Shown here: positions 49,366 to 59,166 of the stretch, in pieces
Position numbering within the stretch: position 1 is the stretch's first letter
Layout of the letters: each line of letters opens with the position of its first letter
From: CALMKX01 sp036274895
Lineage (GTDB): Bacteria; Acidobacteriota; Thermoanaerobaculia; Multivoradales; SZUA-115
Assembly (NCBI GenBank): GCA_036274895.1
Contig: DASUEU010000074.1
Coordinates: forward strand, 53,920-117,919
Reading direction: 5' to 3'
Length of the DNA stretch: 64,000 nucleotides
Made by a program: the position numbers and the translations under genes
The notes under the pieces: generated by a model
What the model was told of the DNA's origin: nothing
The model's input: the letters and a program-made list of their open reading frames with translations, nothing else
Database searches by the model: none

Positions 49366-50109
49366 ATGAGCGATCGTCTGTCCAAGAAGGAGATCAAACG
49401 CGACGAGCTGGCGGTGGCGGTCCACAAGGCCCAGGAGTACGCCTCCTCCCACAAGCCCGTGATGAAGGCGGTGGGCATCGGCCTCGCGGTGGTGGTGCTC
49501 GCGGCCATCGGCTGGAGCCTGTTCGGGGGCACCGACAGCGAGGCGGCCGCCAAGGCTCTAGGCGACGCCATCGAGATCTACGACGCCCAAGTCGACGCCG
49601 CCAATCCCAAGCCGGACGATCCCAAGGCCCCGGTCTTTGCCAGCGAGGCCGCCCGCCGCAGCCGCGCCAAAGAGCACTTCGAGAAGATCCGCCGCGAGCA
49701 CGGCGGCAGCAACGCCGCCATGGTCGCCGCGGTCTTCCTGGGGCGCATCGCCGCCGACGAGGGCGACGCCGCCACCGCCCGCAAGCTCTGGCAGGAGTTC
49801 CTCGACGATGCTCCCGCCGACCACATCTTGACCGCCCAGACCCGCGTCAACCTGCTGCGCCTCGACCTCGCCCAGGGCAACAAGGAAGACGTGCTGAAGC
49901 GCCTCGAAGGCATGCTCGCCGAGACCAGGAAGCCCTTGCCCGAGGACGTCCTGTTGTTCGAGATCGGCACCGTCCGCGAGGCCCTGGGCAAGAAGGACGA
50001 GGCCCTGTCGGCCTTCCAGCGCATCGTCGACGAGTTTCCGGGCTCGGCCTACCAGCGCGATGCCCAGCTGAAAGCCAACGCCCTCGCGGGCGACAAAACC
50101 CCCACCTGA
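49366..50109 (+). CDS. YfgM-like membrane-anchored TPR protein
   Basis: The 247-residue protein has a basic N-terminal segment (KKEIKRDELAVAVHKAQEY), a single transmembrane helix (about 34-54, GIGLAVVVLAAIGWSLFGG) and then tetratricopeptide-type helical repeats (FLGRIAADEGDAATARKLWQ, EFLDDAP; FEIGTVREALGKKDEALSAF, QRIVDEFPGS). This is the plan of YfgM/tetratricopeptide-like periplasmic chaperones that cooperate with PpiD at the Sec translocon. It follows tRNA-Arg and precedes thymidine phosphorylase by nine bases. Confidence 0.85.
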   Translation: MSDRLSKKEIKRDELAVAVHKAQEYASSHKPVMKAVGIGLAVVVLAAIGWSLFGGTDSEAAAKALGDAIEIYDAQVDAANPKPDDPKAPVFASEAARRSRAKEHFEKIRREHGGSNAAMVAAVFLGRIAADEGDAATARKLWQEFLDDAPADHILTAQTRVNLLRLDLAQGNKEDVLKRLEGMLAETRKPLPEDVLLFEIGTVREALGKKDEALSAFQRIVDEFPGSAYQRDAQLKANALAGDKTPT

Positions 50110-50118
50110 GGCGGCCCC

Positions 50119-51420
50119 CTGAGCACGGCCTTCCGCATCCTCGAGCGCAAGCGCAACCGCCTCGCCCTCTCGACGGAAGAGATCGAGGCGGTGGTCGCGG
50201 GTGCGGTCGACGGCTCCTGGAGTGAAGGCCAGCTCGCCGCCTTCCTGATGGCGGCCTGGCTCAACGGCCTGGGCGGCGACGAGACCCTCGCCCTGACCCG
50301 CGCCATGCTGCACTCCGGCGAGGTCTGGAACCTGCGCGACGAGGTGCCCTTCCTCGGCGACAAGCACTCGACCGGCGGTGTGGGGGACAAGCTCTCCCTC
50401 ACCCTCTCCCCCCTGCTCGCGGCCTGCGGCCGGCCGGTGGTGATGCTCACCGGCCGTGGCCTCGGCCACACCGCCGGCACCGCGGACAAGCTCGACACCA
50501 TCCCCGGCCTGGACCAGGCCCTGACCCGCGACCGCGCCCTCACCGTGCTGCGCCGGGCCGGCATGGCGATCGGCCTGCCCACGGCCACCATCGCCCCGGC
50601 CGACCGCCGCCTCTACGCCCTGCGCGACGCCACGGCGACCATCGAGTCCCTGCCCCTGATCGTCGCCTCGATCCTGTCGAAGAAGCTCGCCACCGGGGCC
50701 GCGGCGGTGGTCTTCGACGTCAAGGCCGGCAGCGGCGCCTTCCTGCCCGAGCCCGAACGGGCCCGCGAGCTGGCTCGGCTGCTGATCGAGACGTCGGTGC
50801 GTCTGGGCACGCCGGCGCGGGCCCTGATCACCGACATGGGCCAACCCCTGGGCCGCTACGCCGGCCACGCCGCCGAAGTGCTCGAGAGCCTCGAAGTGCT
50901 GGCGGGGGGCGGGCCGGGCGACACCCGCGAGCTGACCCTGGCCCTCGCCGTCGAGGTGGCCGAGGCCGTGGGCTCTCCCATCCCCCGCGCCGAGCTGGAA
51001 GCGGTGCTCGACTCCGGCCGTGCCCGCGAGACCTTCCTCGCCTGGAGCCGCGCCCAGGGCGCCGAGGCGGGCTGGGAGAAGGACTTCGAGCGCCACCTGG
51101 CGCCGGTCAAACGGGCCCTGTCGGCGCCGCGGAGCGGCTTCCTCGTCGCCGTCGATGCCCGGGAGGTCGGCCTGCTGCTGGTCGATGCCGGTGGCGGCCG
51201 GCGCAAGCCGGGGGATGCCATCGACTTCGGCATCACCCTCGAGAGCCACGTGAAGGTGGGGGAAGCGGTCACGGCAGGCCAGCCTCTGGCCACCCTCCAC
51301 CTGCGCGGCCCCCAGCCGGAGATCGAAGCGCGCCTCGCCGCCTGCTTCCGCATCGGGGAAGAGCGGGTGCTTCCGCCGCCCCTGGTCTACGAGCGAGTGG
51401 CCGCGCCGGCCGGCCGTTGA
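50119..51420 (+). CDS. deoA: Thymidine/pyrimidine-nucleoside phosphorylase
   Basis: The protein carries the family signature GDKHSTGGVGDKLSLTLSPL, the LTGRGLGHTAGTADKLDTIP segment and the lysine loop VVFDVKAGSGAFLPE. It phosphorolyses thymidine or other pyrimidine nucleosides. The conserved N-terminus (RILERKRNRLALSTEEIEAV) lies upstream of the first ATG/GTG/TTG in frame, GTG 50191. The preceding gene's stop is in the same frame at 50107-50109, and only the codons GGC GGC CCC separate it from CTG 50119. Starting at CTG gives 433 residues, the normal family length, so a CTG start is the best reading; pdp is the alternative gene name. Confidence 0.92.
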   Translation: MSTAFRILERKRNRLALSTEEIEAVVAGAVDGSWSEGQLAAFLMAAWLNGLGGDETLALTRAMLHSGEVWNLRDEVPFLGDKHSTGGVGDKLSLTLSPLLAACGRPVVMLTGRGLGHTAGTADKLDTIPGLDQALTRDRALTVLRRAGMAIGLPTATIAPADRRLYALRDATATIESLPLIVASILSKKLATGAAAVVFDVKAGSGAFLPEPERARELARLLIETSVRLGTPARALITDMGQPLGRYAGHAAEVLESLEVLAGGGPGDTRELTLALAVEVAEAVGSPIPRAELEAVLDSGRARETFLAWSRAQGAEAGWEKDFERHLAPVKRALSAPRSGFLVAVDAREVGLLLVDAGGGRRKPGDAIDFGITLESHVKVGEAVTAGQPLATLHLRGPQPEIEARLAACFRIGEERVLPPPLVYERVAAPAGR

Positions 51421-51434
51421 GAGAGGATCTGCCC

Positions 51435-53099
<1,665 letters not shown>

Positions 53100-53117
53100 C
53101 CGCGGGCGAGGCGTCGC

Positions 53118-56100
53118 TTGCTCGCCCCTTCCTCCCCCCCGCGCGCTCTCGCGGCGTCCGCCGCCGCCGCGGCCCTCGTGGTGTTCGGGGTGGACTGGCT
53201 GGCCTCGCGTCCCGGGCCGGCGGCGCGCGACCCCGAGCGCTGGCGTTCCGAGGCCACGGTGGCCTACCAGACCCTGTGGAGCGGCCTCGAGGCCCGGGCC
53301 AGGGAGGTCCGCTCTCGCCTGCCGGGAAAGCCGGGGGACCCTGCCGAGCGGCAAGCCGCCTTCGGTGTCCTGGCCGCCTCGCTGGCAGGGGAGGAGACCG
53401 AGCGGGCCTCGCTGCTGCTGGTCGATCCCGACGGCGAGGCCTGGGCCTGGGCCGGCAACGGCCTCGCCCACGAGCCGGGGCCCGGGCAGATCCCCGCCTC
53501 GGGGCGCTTCCACACCACCGGCTTCGCCGCCGTCACCCTCGCCGCCGTCGAGCCCCTGGGCGCCGAGCGCCGGCCGTGGCGGGTGGTGGCGGGCCGCAGC
53601 CTGGCGACCGACCGGCTGCCCTTCGCTCCCCCGGGCGGGGAGGCCCCGGCGGCTTTCCGCTGGTCCCTGCTCCCGCCCGAGGTGTCGGCCCCGGCGGTCC
53701 CGACCAGCTTCGTCATCGCTCCCACCGGCTTGCCCCGGATGGTGATCTCGCCGCTGCCGGAGCAGGTCCCCGCGGCACCCTCCCCGCCCGCCTGGCGGCG
53801 TGCCGCCTGGGGTTTGCTGGCGCTGGCCGCGGCCTTGAGCGCCCGCACCCTGCTCGCGGGCACGGCGATGGTGGTGGCCCTCGGACTGGCGGCCGGGCTA
53901 CCCCTTTGGTTGGCCCTGGCCGCCGCCGCAGCCTTGGCCGTTGCGACCGCGGCGGTCGCGCGATGGCGGGCGCAGGAGCGCCACCCGGCATCCCGGTGGC
54001 GGTGGCTGCGGCGCGGGTGGGGCGGCGGCGCCGTGATGATCGCGGTGACCGCGAGCTGCGCCCTGATACAAGCCCAGGTCGGCCCTCTCGACCTCGGCGG
54101 ACAGCTCTTCGGCAGCGCCCCCGAGCTGGCGATCAAGCTCCTGATCGCAGCCCTGGTCACCGCCGGCCTGGCCTTCGCCGCCGGGCGTCCCGAGCCGGAG
54201 GCGCCCCCCGCCTGGCCAGGTACCGGCATCGGCACGGCGATGCTCATGCTCCTGCTCGGCGCCATGACCCTCGGCCAGCCCGGCCTCCCCTTTGCTTTCC
54301 TGGTCGTCGGCGTGATCCTCGGGGCGAACTGGCTCGGCCGGCAGGACCGCCGGGCGGGGGCCGGGGTCACGGCGGCCCTGATCGGCTTCTCGGCACTCGC
54401 CGCTGCCCTCTCGTGGGAGACGACCTACCGCCTCGACCTGCGGGCTGAGGTGGCCGCGGCCCTGCCGCGGATGGCGCCGCCGCCGCCAGCCCAGATGGAC
54501 GCCTTCGCCACTGCGGTGAACCAGACCCTAGGTGGCCCGGATCTCGAAGCCGTGGCCCTTTCCTCCATCTCCGGCCTGGACCGGCGCGACCTCGCCTACG
54601 CCCTTTGGCAGCGCTCGCCCCTGTCCCGGCGCAATGCCCTCTCGGCCCTGATCGTCGAGCCCTTCGAGGGAGTCCCCAGCCTCTTCTCCTTCGGCATGCC
54701 TTTGGACGAGGTGCGGGGCGTGCAATGGCACGGCGCGGCCTGGGCCTATCTCTCCCTGCCGGTGTGGGATGGTCTGCGACGCGAGGGAGAGGTGAGCCTC
54801 TCCGCCGGCGGCCGGCCCTGGGGGCGGGCTCGCTGGTGGCTGGCGCCCCGTCCCGGGTTCCTGCTCGGCGAGCGGCCGATGAGCGAACGGGTGCTGCTCG
54901 AGCTGCTCGAGGGCACGCCGGGGGATCCTCGGTCGCCGGTGGGGTTGCCGAGCGGGGCCGAGTTCGCCCTCTACCCGCCCAGCGGCCGTGCCCTCCTGGC
55001 CCCGTGGACGGACCTGCCGCCGGTACCGCCGGCCCTGGAGCGCGAGCAGGCGACCACGGTGCGGGTGACCACCCCCGCCGGCCGGGCCTGGGCCTTCTCG
55101 CGGCGGGCGGAGGACGGCTACGAGGTGCTTTACCTCCCCGCGCTGGGGCCGATCCCCGCCCTCGAGCGGGTGGGCGCCTTCGCCGCCAGTGTCGTCCTCT
55201 TCGTCGCCCTGGCGGCCCTGGTCCTGCTCGCCGTGGCCCTGCCGCGCCGCGCCGTTCGCGACCTCGCCCAACGCGCCCTGCGCTCCTACCCGCGCCGGCT
55301 GCTGCTGTTCTTCGCCGTGCTGGTGCTGGTGCCGCTGCTGCTGCTCAACCTGGTGCTGCTGCGCACGGTCGAGGCGCGGCTCCAGCGCGACCAGCGGGAG
55401 CGCGGCGAGCAGGCCCTGGCGGCGGCCGAGCGGGCGGTGTCGACCATGATCCTCTCTCGCGAGCCGGGCTTCGACCTGCTCACCGCCCTCGACTCCGAGT
55501 ACCTGAAGAGCCTCTCGCGGCTGGTGGACCACGACGTCAACGTCTACTTCGCCACCGAGATCCTCTCCTCGAGCACCTCGGAGCTGTTCACCGCCGGCCT
55601 GCTGCCGCGGCGCATCCCGGGGGAGGTCTTCGCCCGCCTGAGCTTCCTCGGCTTCGGCCACGCCACGCGCCTCAACCGGGCCGTCGGCACGCCCTACCTC
55701 GAGCTCTACACGCCGGTGCGGCCGCCCGGAGCCGGGGAGGAGGAAGCGCGGCTCTTCCTCTCGGTGCCTCTGCTCGCCCAGCAGGAAGAGGCCGCGGAGG
55801 TGCTCACCGCCCTCGAACGCCGCGCCCTGGTGGTCTCCACCGCCCTGATCGGTCTGCTGGTGGTCCTCGGCGGGCGGCTGGCGGCGAGCTTCGCCCGGCC
55901 CATCCAGCTGCTGGTCGAGGGCACCCGCCGGATCGCCGCCGGCGCCACCTCGGTGGGGGTGACTCCGGACGAGCAGGAGCTGGCGGCCCTGTCGGCGGCG
56001 ATCGACGACATGGCCGGCCGCATCGCCGCCGGCCGCGAGGCCCTGCTGCGAGAGAAGACGGTGGCCGAGCGCATGGTGGAGAACGTCACAGCGGGCATCG

Positions 56101-57068
56101 TCTCCCTCGACCGCGACCTCTCGGTGCTGCTGCGCAACCGCGTGGCGGCGGAGCTGCTGGGCGTGGGGGTGGGGGACAGCCTGCCGGTCTCCCTGGCGGC
56201 CCAGGAGAGGTTGGCGCCCCTGCTCGCCTTCGTCGAGGAGTGCCTGGGGGCGGCCGGGGAGGCGACGCGCCAGCAGGCGGTGAAGATCGACGCCGAGGGC
56301 GCCGAGCGAGAGTGGACGCTGGTGTGGGTGCCCCTGCCGGGGCCCGGCGAGCCGAGCGCCATCCTGGTGGTGGAGGACGTCACCGAGGTCTTCCGCGGCC
56401 AGCGCTTGGCGGCCTGGGCGGAGATGGCGCGCATCATCGCCCACGAGATCAAGAACCCGCTCACCCCCATCCGCCTGACCGCCGAGCACATGCGGCTGGT
56501 CTGGCAGCGGGACCGCGAGCACTTCGACGAGATCTTCGACCGCTGCGCCGGCAACATCCTCACCCAGGTCGAGGAGCTGCAGCAGATCGCTTCAGAGTTC
56601 TCCACCTACAGTCGGATTCCGCGTATGGAGGCCCTGCGCGCCGACCTGCGGCCGGCCCTCCACCGGCTGCTCGACGGCTACCGCACGGCGCCGCCCGACG
56701 GCCTCCGCTTCGCCCTCACCCTGCCGGCGGAGCCGGTGATGGTGCGCTTCGACGAGCGTCTGCTCGGCCGCGCCCTGCGCAACCTGCTGGAGAACGCGGT
56801 GCGGGCCAGTGCCGGGGGCGGCACCATCGAGGCATCGCTCGCCGCAGAGGAGGGCGAGGCCGTGCTGACCATCGCCGATCGCGGCCCGGGCGTCGAGCCG
56901 GAGATCCTGGGGCGGATCTTCGATCCCTACTTCTCGACCCACGACACCGGCACCGGCCTCGGCCTGCCGATCGCCCGGCGCATCGTCGAGGAACACGGCG
57001 GCTCGATCGTCGCCCGGCGGCGAGAAGGCGGCGGCCTCGCGGTCGAGATTAGAATGCCTCTCGCATGA
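53118..57068 (+). CDS. Large multi-pass sensor histidine kinase, NtrY-like
   Basis: The 1316-residue protein starts at TTG 53118. One helix precedes an extracytoplasmic region. About eight more helices lie between about 220 and 440, then a second extracytoplasmic region (about 450-680) and two helices flanking a third sensor region (about 690-910). HAMP follows (FARPIQLLVEGTRRIAAG), then a PAS domain (MVENVTAGIVSLDRDLSVLL), HisKA with the phospho-accepting histidine at 1109 (IAHEIKNPLTPIRL), and HATPase with LLENAVRASA, ADRGPGV and GTGLGLPIARRIV. The catalytic half resembles NtrY. No response regulator is adjacent. Its stop overlaps the lipoprotein start. Confidence 0.9.
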   Translation: MLAPSSPPRALAASAAAAALVVFGVDWLASRPGPAARDPERWRSEATVAYQTLWSGLEARAREVRSRLPGKPGDPAERQAAFGVLAASLAGEETERASLLLVDPDGEAWAWAGNGLAHEPGPGQIPASGRFHTTGFAAVTLAAVEPLGAERRPWRVVAGRSLATDRLPFAPPGGEAPAAFRWSLLPPEVSAPAVPTSFVIAPTGLPRMVISPLPEQVPAAPSPPAWRRAAWGLLALAAALSARTLLAGTAMVVALGLAAGLPLWLALAAAAALAVATAAVARWRAQERHPASRWRWLRRGWGGGAVMIAVTASCALIQAQVGPLDLGGQLFGSAPELAIKLLIAALVTAGLAFAAGRPEPEAPPAWPGTGIGTAMLMLLLGAMTLGQPGLPFAFLVVGVILGANWLGRQDRRAGAGVTAALIGFSALAAALSWETTYRLDLRAEVAAALPRMAPPPPAQMDAFATAVNQTLGGPDLEAVALSSISGLDRRDLAYALWQRSPLSRRNALSALIVEPFEGVPSLFSFGMPLDEVRGVQWHGAAWAYLSLPVWDGLRREGEVSLSAGGRPWGRARWWLAPRPGFLLGERPMSERVLLELLEGTPGDPRSPVGLPSGAEFALYPPSGRALLAPWTDLPPVPPALEREQATTVRVTTPAGRAWAFSRRAEDGYEVLYLPALGPIPALERVGAFAASVVLFVALAALVLLAVALPRRAVRDLAQRALRSYPRRLLLFFAVLVLVPLLLLNLVLLRTVEARLQRDQRERGEQALAAAERAVSTMILSREPGFDLLTALDSEYLKSLSRLVDHDVNVYFATEILSSSTSELFTAGLLPRRIPGEVFARLSFLGFGHATRLNRAVGTPYLELYTPVRPPGAGEEEARLFLSVPLLAQQEEAAEVLTALERRALVVSTALIGLLVVLGGRLAASFARPIQLLVEGTRRIAAGATSVGVTPDEQELAALSAAIDDMAGRIAAGREALLREKTVAERMVENVTAGIVSLDRDLSVLLRNRVAAELLGVGVGDSLPVSLAAQERLAPLLAFVEECLGAAGEATRQQAVKIDAEGAEREWTLVWVPLPGPGEPSAILVVEDVTEVFRGQRLAAWAEMARIIAHEIKNPLTPIRLTAEHMRLVWQRDREHFDEIFDRCAGNILTQVEELQQIASEFSTYSRIPRMEALRADLRPALHRLLDGYRTAPPDGLRFALTLPAEPVMVRFDERLLGRALRNLLENAVRASAGGGTIEASLAAEEGEAVLTIADRGPGVEPEILGRIFDPYFSTHDTGTGLGLPIARRIVEEHGGSIVARRREGGGLAVEIRMPLA

Positions 57069-58549
57069 GACAAACCAACCGGGCCTTCCTCGTCGTCCTG
57101 GCGGCAGCCCTTGCCCTCCATTGCGGCGGTCAGGGCAAGCGCCTCGCCAAACCCGCGCGCTCGGTGCTGTGGGTGACCAGCGGCACCGAGCCGTCCTTCG
57201 CCGAGCTGACCAACATCGAGCCCTTCGGCATCAGCGAGACCTTCGTCGAGGCCGGCCGGCTGTCCTGGCAGGGCACGGCACCCTCGGTGGCGCCCCTGCC
57301 CCTGCCCTCGCTCGCCAGCCGCCGCAGCGTCACCCTGGTGCTGCGCGGGGTGTGGGCGAGCGGCGAGCTCGACGCCGCCGGCACCGCCCGTGCCCTCGCC
57401 CGCAGCTTCGAGGCCATGGCCGGCGCGGCGCGGGCGAAGAACCTCGACGCCATCGGCTTACACCTCGACGTCGATGCCGGCGAGTCCCTGCGCTCTTTGG
57501 CGACCACCGCCGCCGAGCTGCGCAAGCAGCTGGACCCCAAGGTCTACCTGTCCGCCACCTTGAGCCGCCGCGTCCTGGCCAGCGAGGAAGCGAAGGCGCT
57601 GGCCAAGGCCGTGGACTTCGTGGTTGCCTTCCTCTACGGCCGCCGGCCCGGCGAGTCGGACGACAAGGCGGCCTGGGACCTCGAGAAGGTCGAGGCCGGT
57701 ATGAAGCGGCTCGAGGAGCTGGACCGCCCCTACCTGCTCGGGGTGGTGACGGTGGGCCGGGCCTTCCACCTCGATCGCGGCGGCCAGGCGCTCGCCGAGA
57801 CCACCCGGCTCAAGCTCAGCGACCTCGCCCACAACGAGGCCCTGGAGCTGGCCTCGGGCTTCAGCCTGGAGGGTATCGACCGGGTGGTCTACACCTTCCG
57901 TGCCAAGGTGCCGACGCGGGTGGGGGACTGGCGGGTGGAGCCCCAGCAGGGGGTGCGGGTGGTCGGCCTGACCACCCACTACATCGAAGAGCTGGAGCGC
58001 CGCCTCGGCGCCCTCGGGCTCGACCACTTCCTGGGCACGGCGTACTACCGTTACGTCTCGCCGGAGGAGGGGCTGTCGATGAGCCTGGCGAACCTCGCCC
58101 AGGCCCGCTCTGCCGAGGCGCCCCCGATCGGCCTCAAGGTGTATCGCGAGGGGGAGGGAGGCAGCGCCTCGCGGCCCCGCTTCCGCGTGGTGGTCGAGAA
58201 CCCGGGCGACGACCGCACGGACATCCTCTTCTTGGGCAACAACTTCGTCGAGGTGGAGGTCTCCGGCGGCACGATCGCCAAGGTCGACCCCGGCGCCTTC
58301 CGCCGCTACGAGCTGCTGCGTCGCACCGAGGACGGTGAGCTCGAGCGCGACTACCGCGAGGCCCGCGTGCTGCGCCTCTTCACCCCCATGCTCGACCGCC
58401 GCGACCGCCGCGAGAGCGGAGCGATCGAGATCGTCGGCAAAGGCGCAGCCCCCAAGATCGCCATCCGAGCCAGCTTCGTGGTGCCGGGAGGAGAAGTCTG
58501 GGAGGCGGTGGAGGAGGAGCCCGCGCCGGAGGGAAAGCCGGGGGGCTGA
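57065..58549 (+). CDS. Putative lipoprotein, DUF3142-like
   Basis: The 494-residue protein begins with a lipoprotein-like signal (FLVVLAAALALHC, cysteine 20, although histidine before the cysteine is unusual). Residues about 30-270 alternate strands and helices like a TIM barrel, with VTLVLRGVWA, AIGLHLDVDAGESLRSLATT and DFVVAFLYG, as in DUF3142 proteins, which are related to glycoside-hydrolase-like folds of unknown activity. The C-terminal half is beta-rich. Its ATG overlaps the kinase stop (ATGA), so it may be an accessory envelope component of that signalling system. Confidence 0.68.
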   Translation: MRQTNRAFLVVLAAALALHCGGQGKRLAKPARSVLWVTSGTEPSFAELTNIEPFGISETFVEAGRLSWQGTAPSVAPLPLPSLASRRSVTLVLRGVWASGELDAAGTARALARSFEAMAGAARAKNLDAIGLHLDVDAGESLRSLATTAAELRKQLDPKVYLSATLSRRVLASEEAKALAKAVDFVVAFLYGRRPGESDDKAAWDLEKVEAGMKRLEELDRPYLLGVVTVGRAFHLDRGGQALAETTRLKLSDLAHNEALELASGFSLEGIDRVVYTFRAKVPTRVGDWRVEPQQGVRVVGLTTHYIEELERRLGALGLDHFLGTAYYRYVSPEEGLSMSLANLAQARSAEAPPIGLKVYREGEGGSASRPRFRVVVENPGDDRTDILFLGNNFVEVEVSGGTIAKVDPGAFRRYELLRRTEDGELERDYREARVLRLFTPMLDRRDRRESGAIEIVGKGAAPKIAIRASFVVPGGEVWEAVEEEPAPEGKPGG

Positions 58550-58593
58550 GGGCTCCGGCCGGGGTCGGTGACCGGGAAGTCGCCTTTCCCCCC

Positions 58594-58624
58594 CCAGTTG
58601 GGTGTCCACTCGAATCGTGGGGTA
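58594..58624. repeat. Cassette-end direct repeat A
   Basis: About 31 bases (CCAGTTGGGTGTCCACTCGA then ATCGTGGGG) immediately 3' of the first immunity-like gene. A copy with about five differences lies at 61363-61393 in the same orientation, 3' of the second immunity-like gene. Confidence 0.75.
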
Positions 58625-58635
58625 GAAAGCTCCGC

Positions 58636-59166
58636 TTACGATTCCTCAATCAGCAGCCTCGCAGTCTCACTGGTCGGTGCCAAGCCCTCGGCACCTCCTT
58701 GAGTCTCGAAAGCAAGGATTCGCTCGCGAAAATCGCGAATGTGCAGCCTGCCCTGCATCCACCACGCCTCAAGCACAACCTCGCCGAGGAAGATCTCTTG
58801 TTTGGTAGCCGTGAAGGAGTGATCGGTTAGCCAGATCCCCGTCTCTCCCACTATGCACCAGCCACTACCGAAGGGAAACACAGCTCGAATCTCGTCTTCG
58901 TTCCAGGTAGGCTGAACCGATCTTCTCCTCTCGATGTCCACCACGGCGAGAGACGTCCCCGCCCAGACGAGGACATAGGTTGAGTGAAATGCGAAGGACG
59001 GGCAATAGTAGGGAAGGATCGCGAGCTTGCCAACGATTTCTCGGTCTAAGACGAGATCAAACACGACGTGCCTAGGCTGCTCATCTGCGGGTTCCGAAGC
59101 GCTGGGGCGAAACTCGAACACGGATAGTCCTAGAAAGAGCGTCAATCCTGGAAAGTGTCCTGTCAT
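58636..59166 (-). CDS. Candidate immunity protein of RHS module 1
   Basis: The 176-residue protein has no family I can name. It is beta-rich with many aromatics (FHSTYVLVWAGTSLAVVDIE; GSGWCIVGETGIWLTDHSF), like a half propeller, and has no convincing signal peptide. Its ATG overlaps the TGA of the RHS gene by four bases, the usual arrangement for a toxin tip and its cognate immunity gene. Base composition is clearly lower in GC than the RHS core, which fits a swapped cassette. The immunity role is inferred from position only. Confidence 0.6.
   Translation of the reverse strand: MTGHFPGLTLFLGLSVFEFRPSASEPADEQPRHVVFDLVLDREIVGKLAILPYYCPSFAFHSTYVLVWAGTSLAVVDIERRRSVQPTWNEDEIRAVFPFGSGWCIVGETGIWLTDHSFTATKQEIFLGEVVLEAWWMQGRLHIRDFRERILAFETQGGAEGLAPTSETARLLIEES

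Noticed and set aside
54528..56522. A 664-codon open frame on the - strand
   Set aside because: It overlaps the histidine kinase catalytic and sensor regions, where the + strand carries HAMP, HisKA and HATPase motifs.
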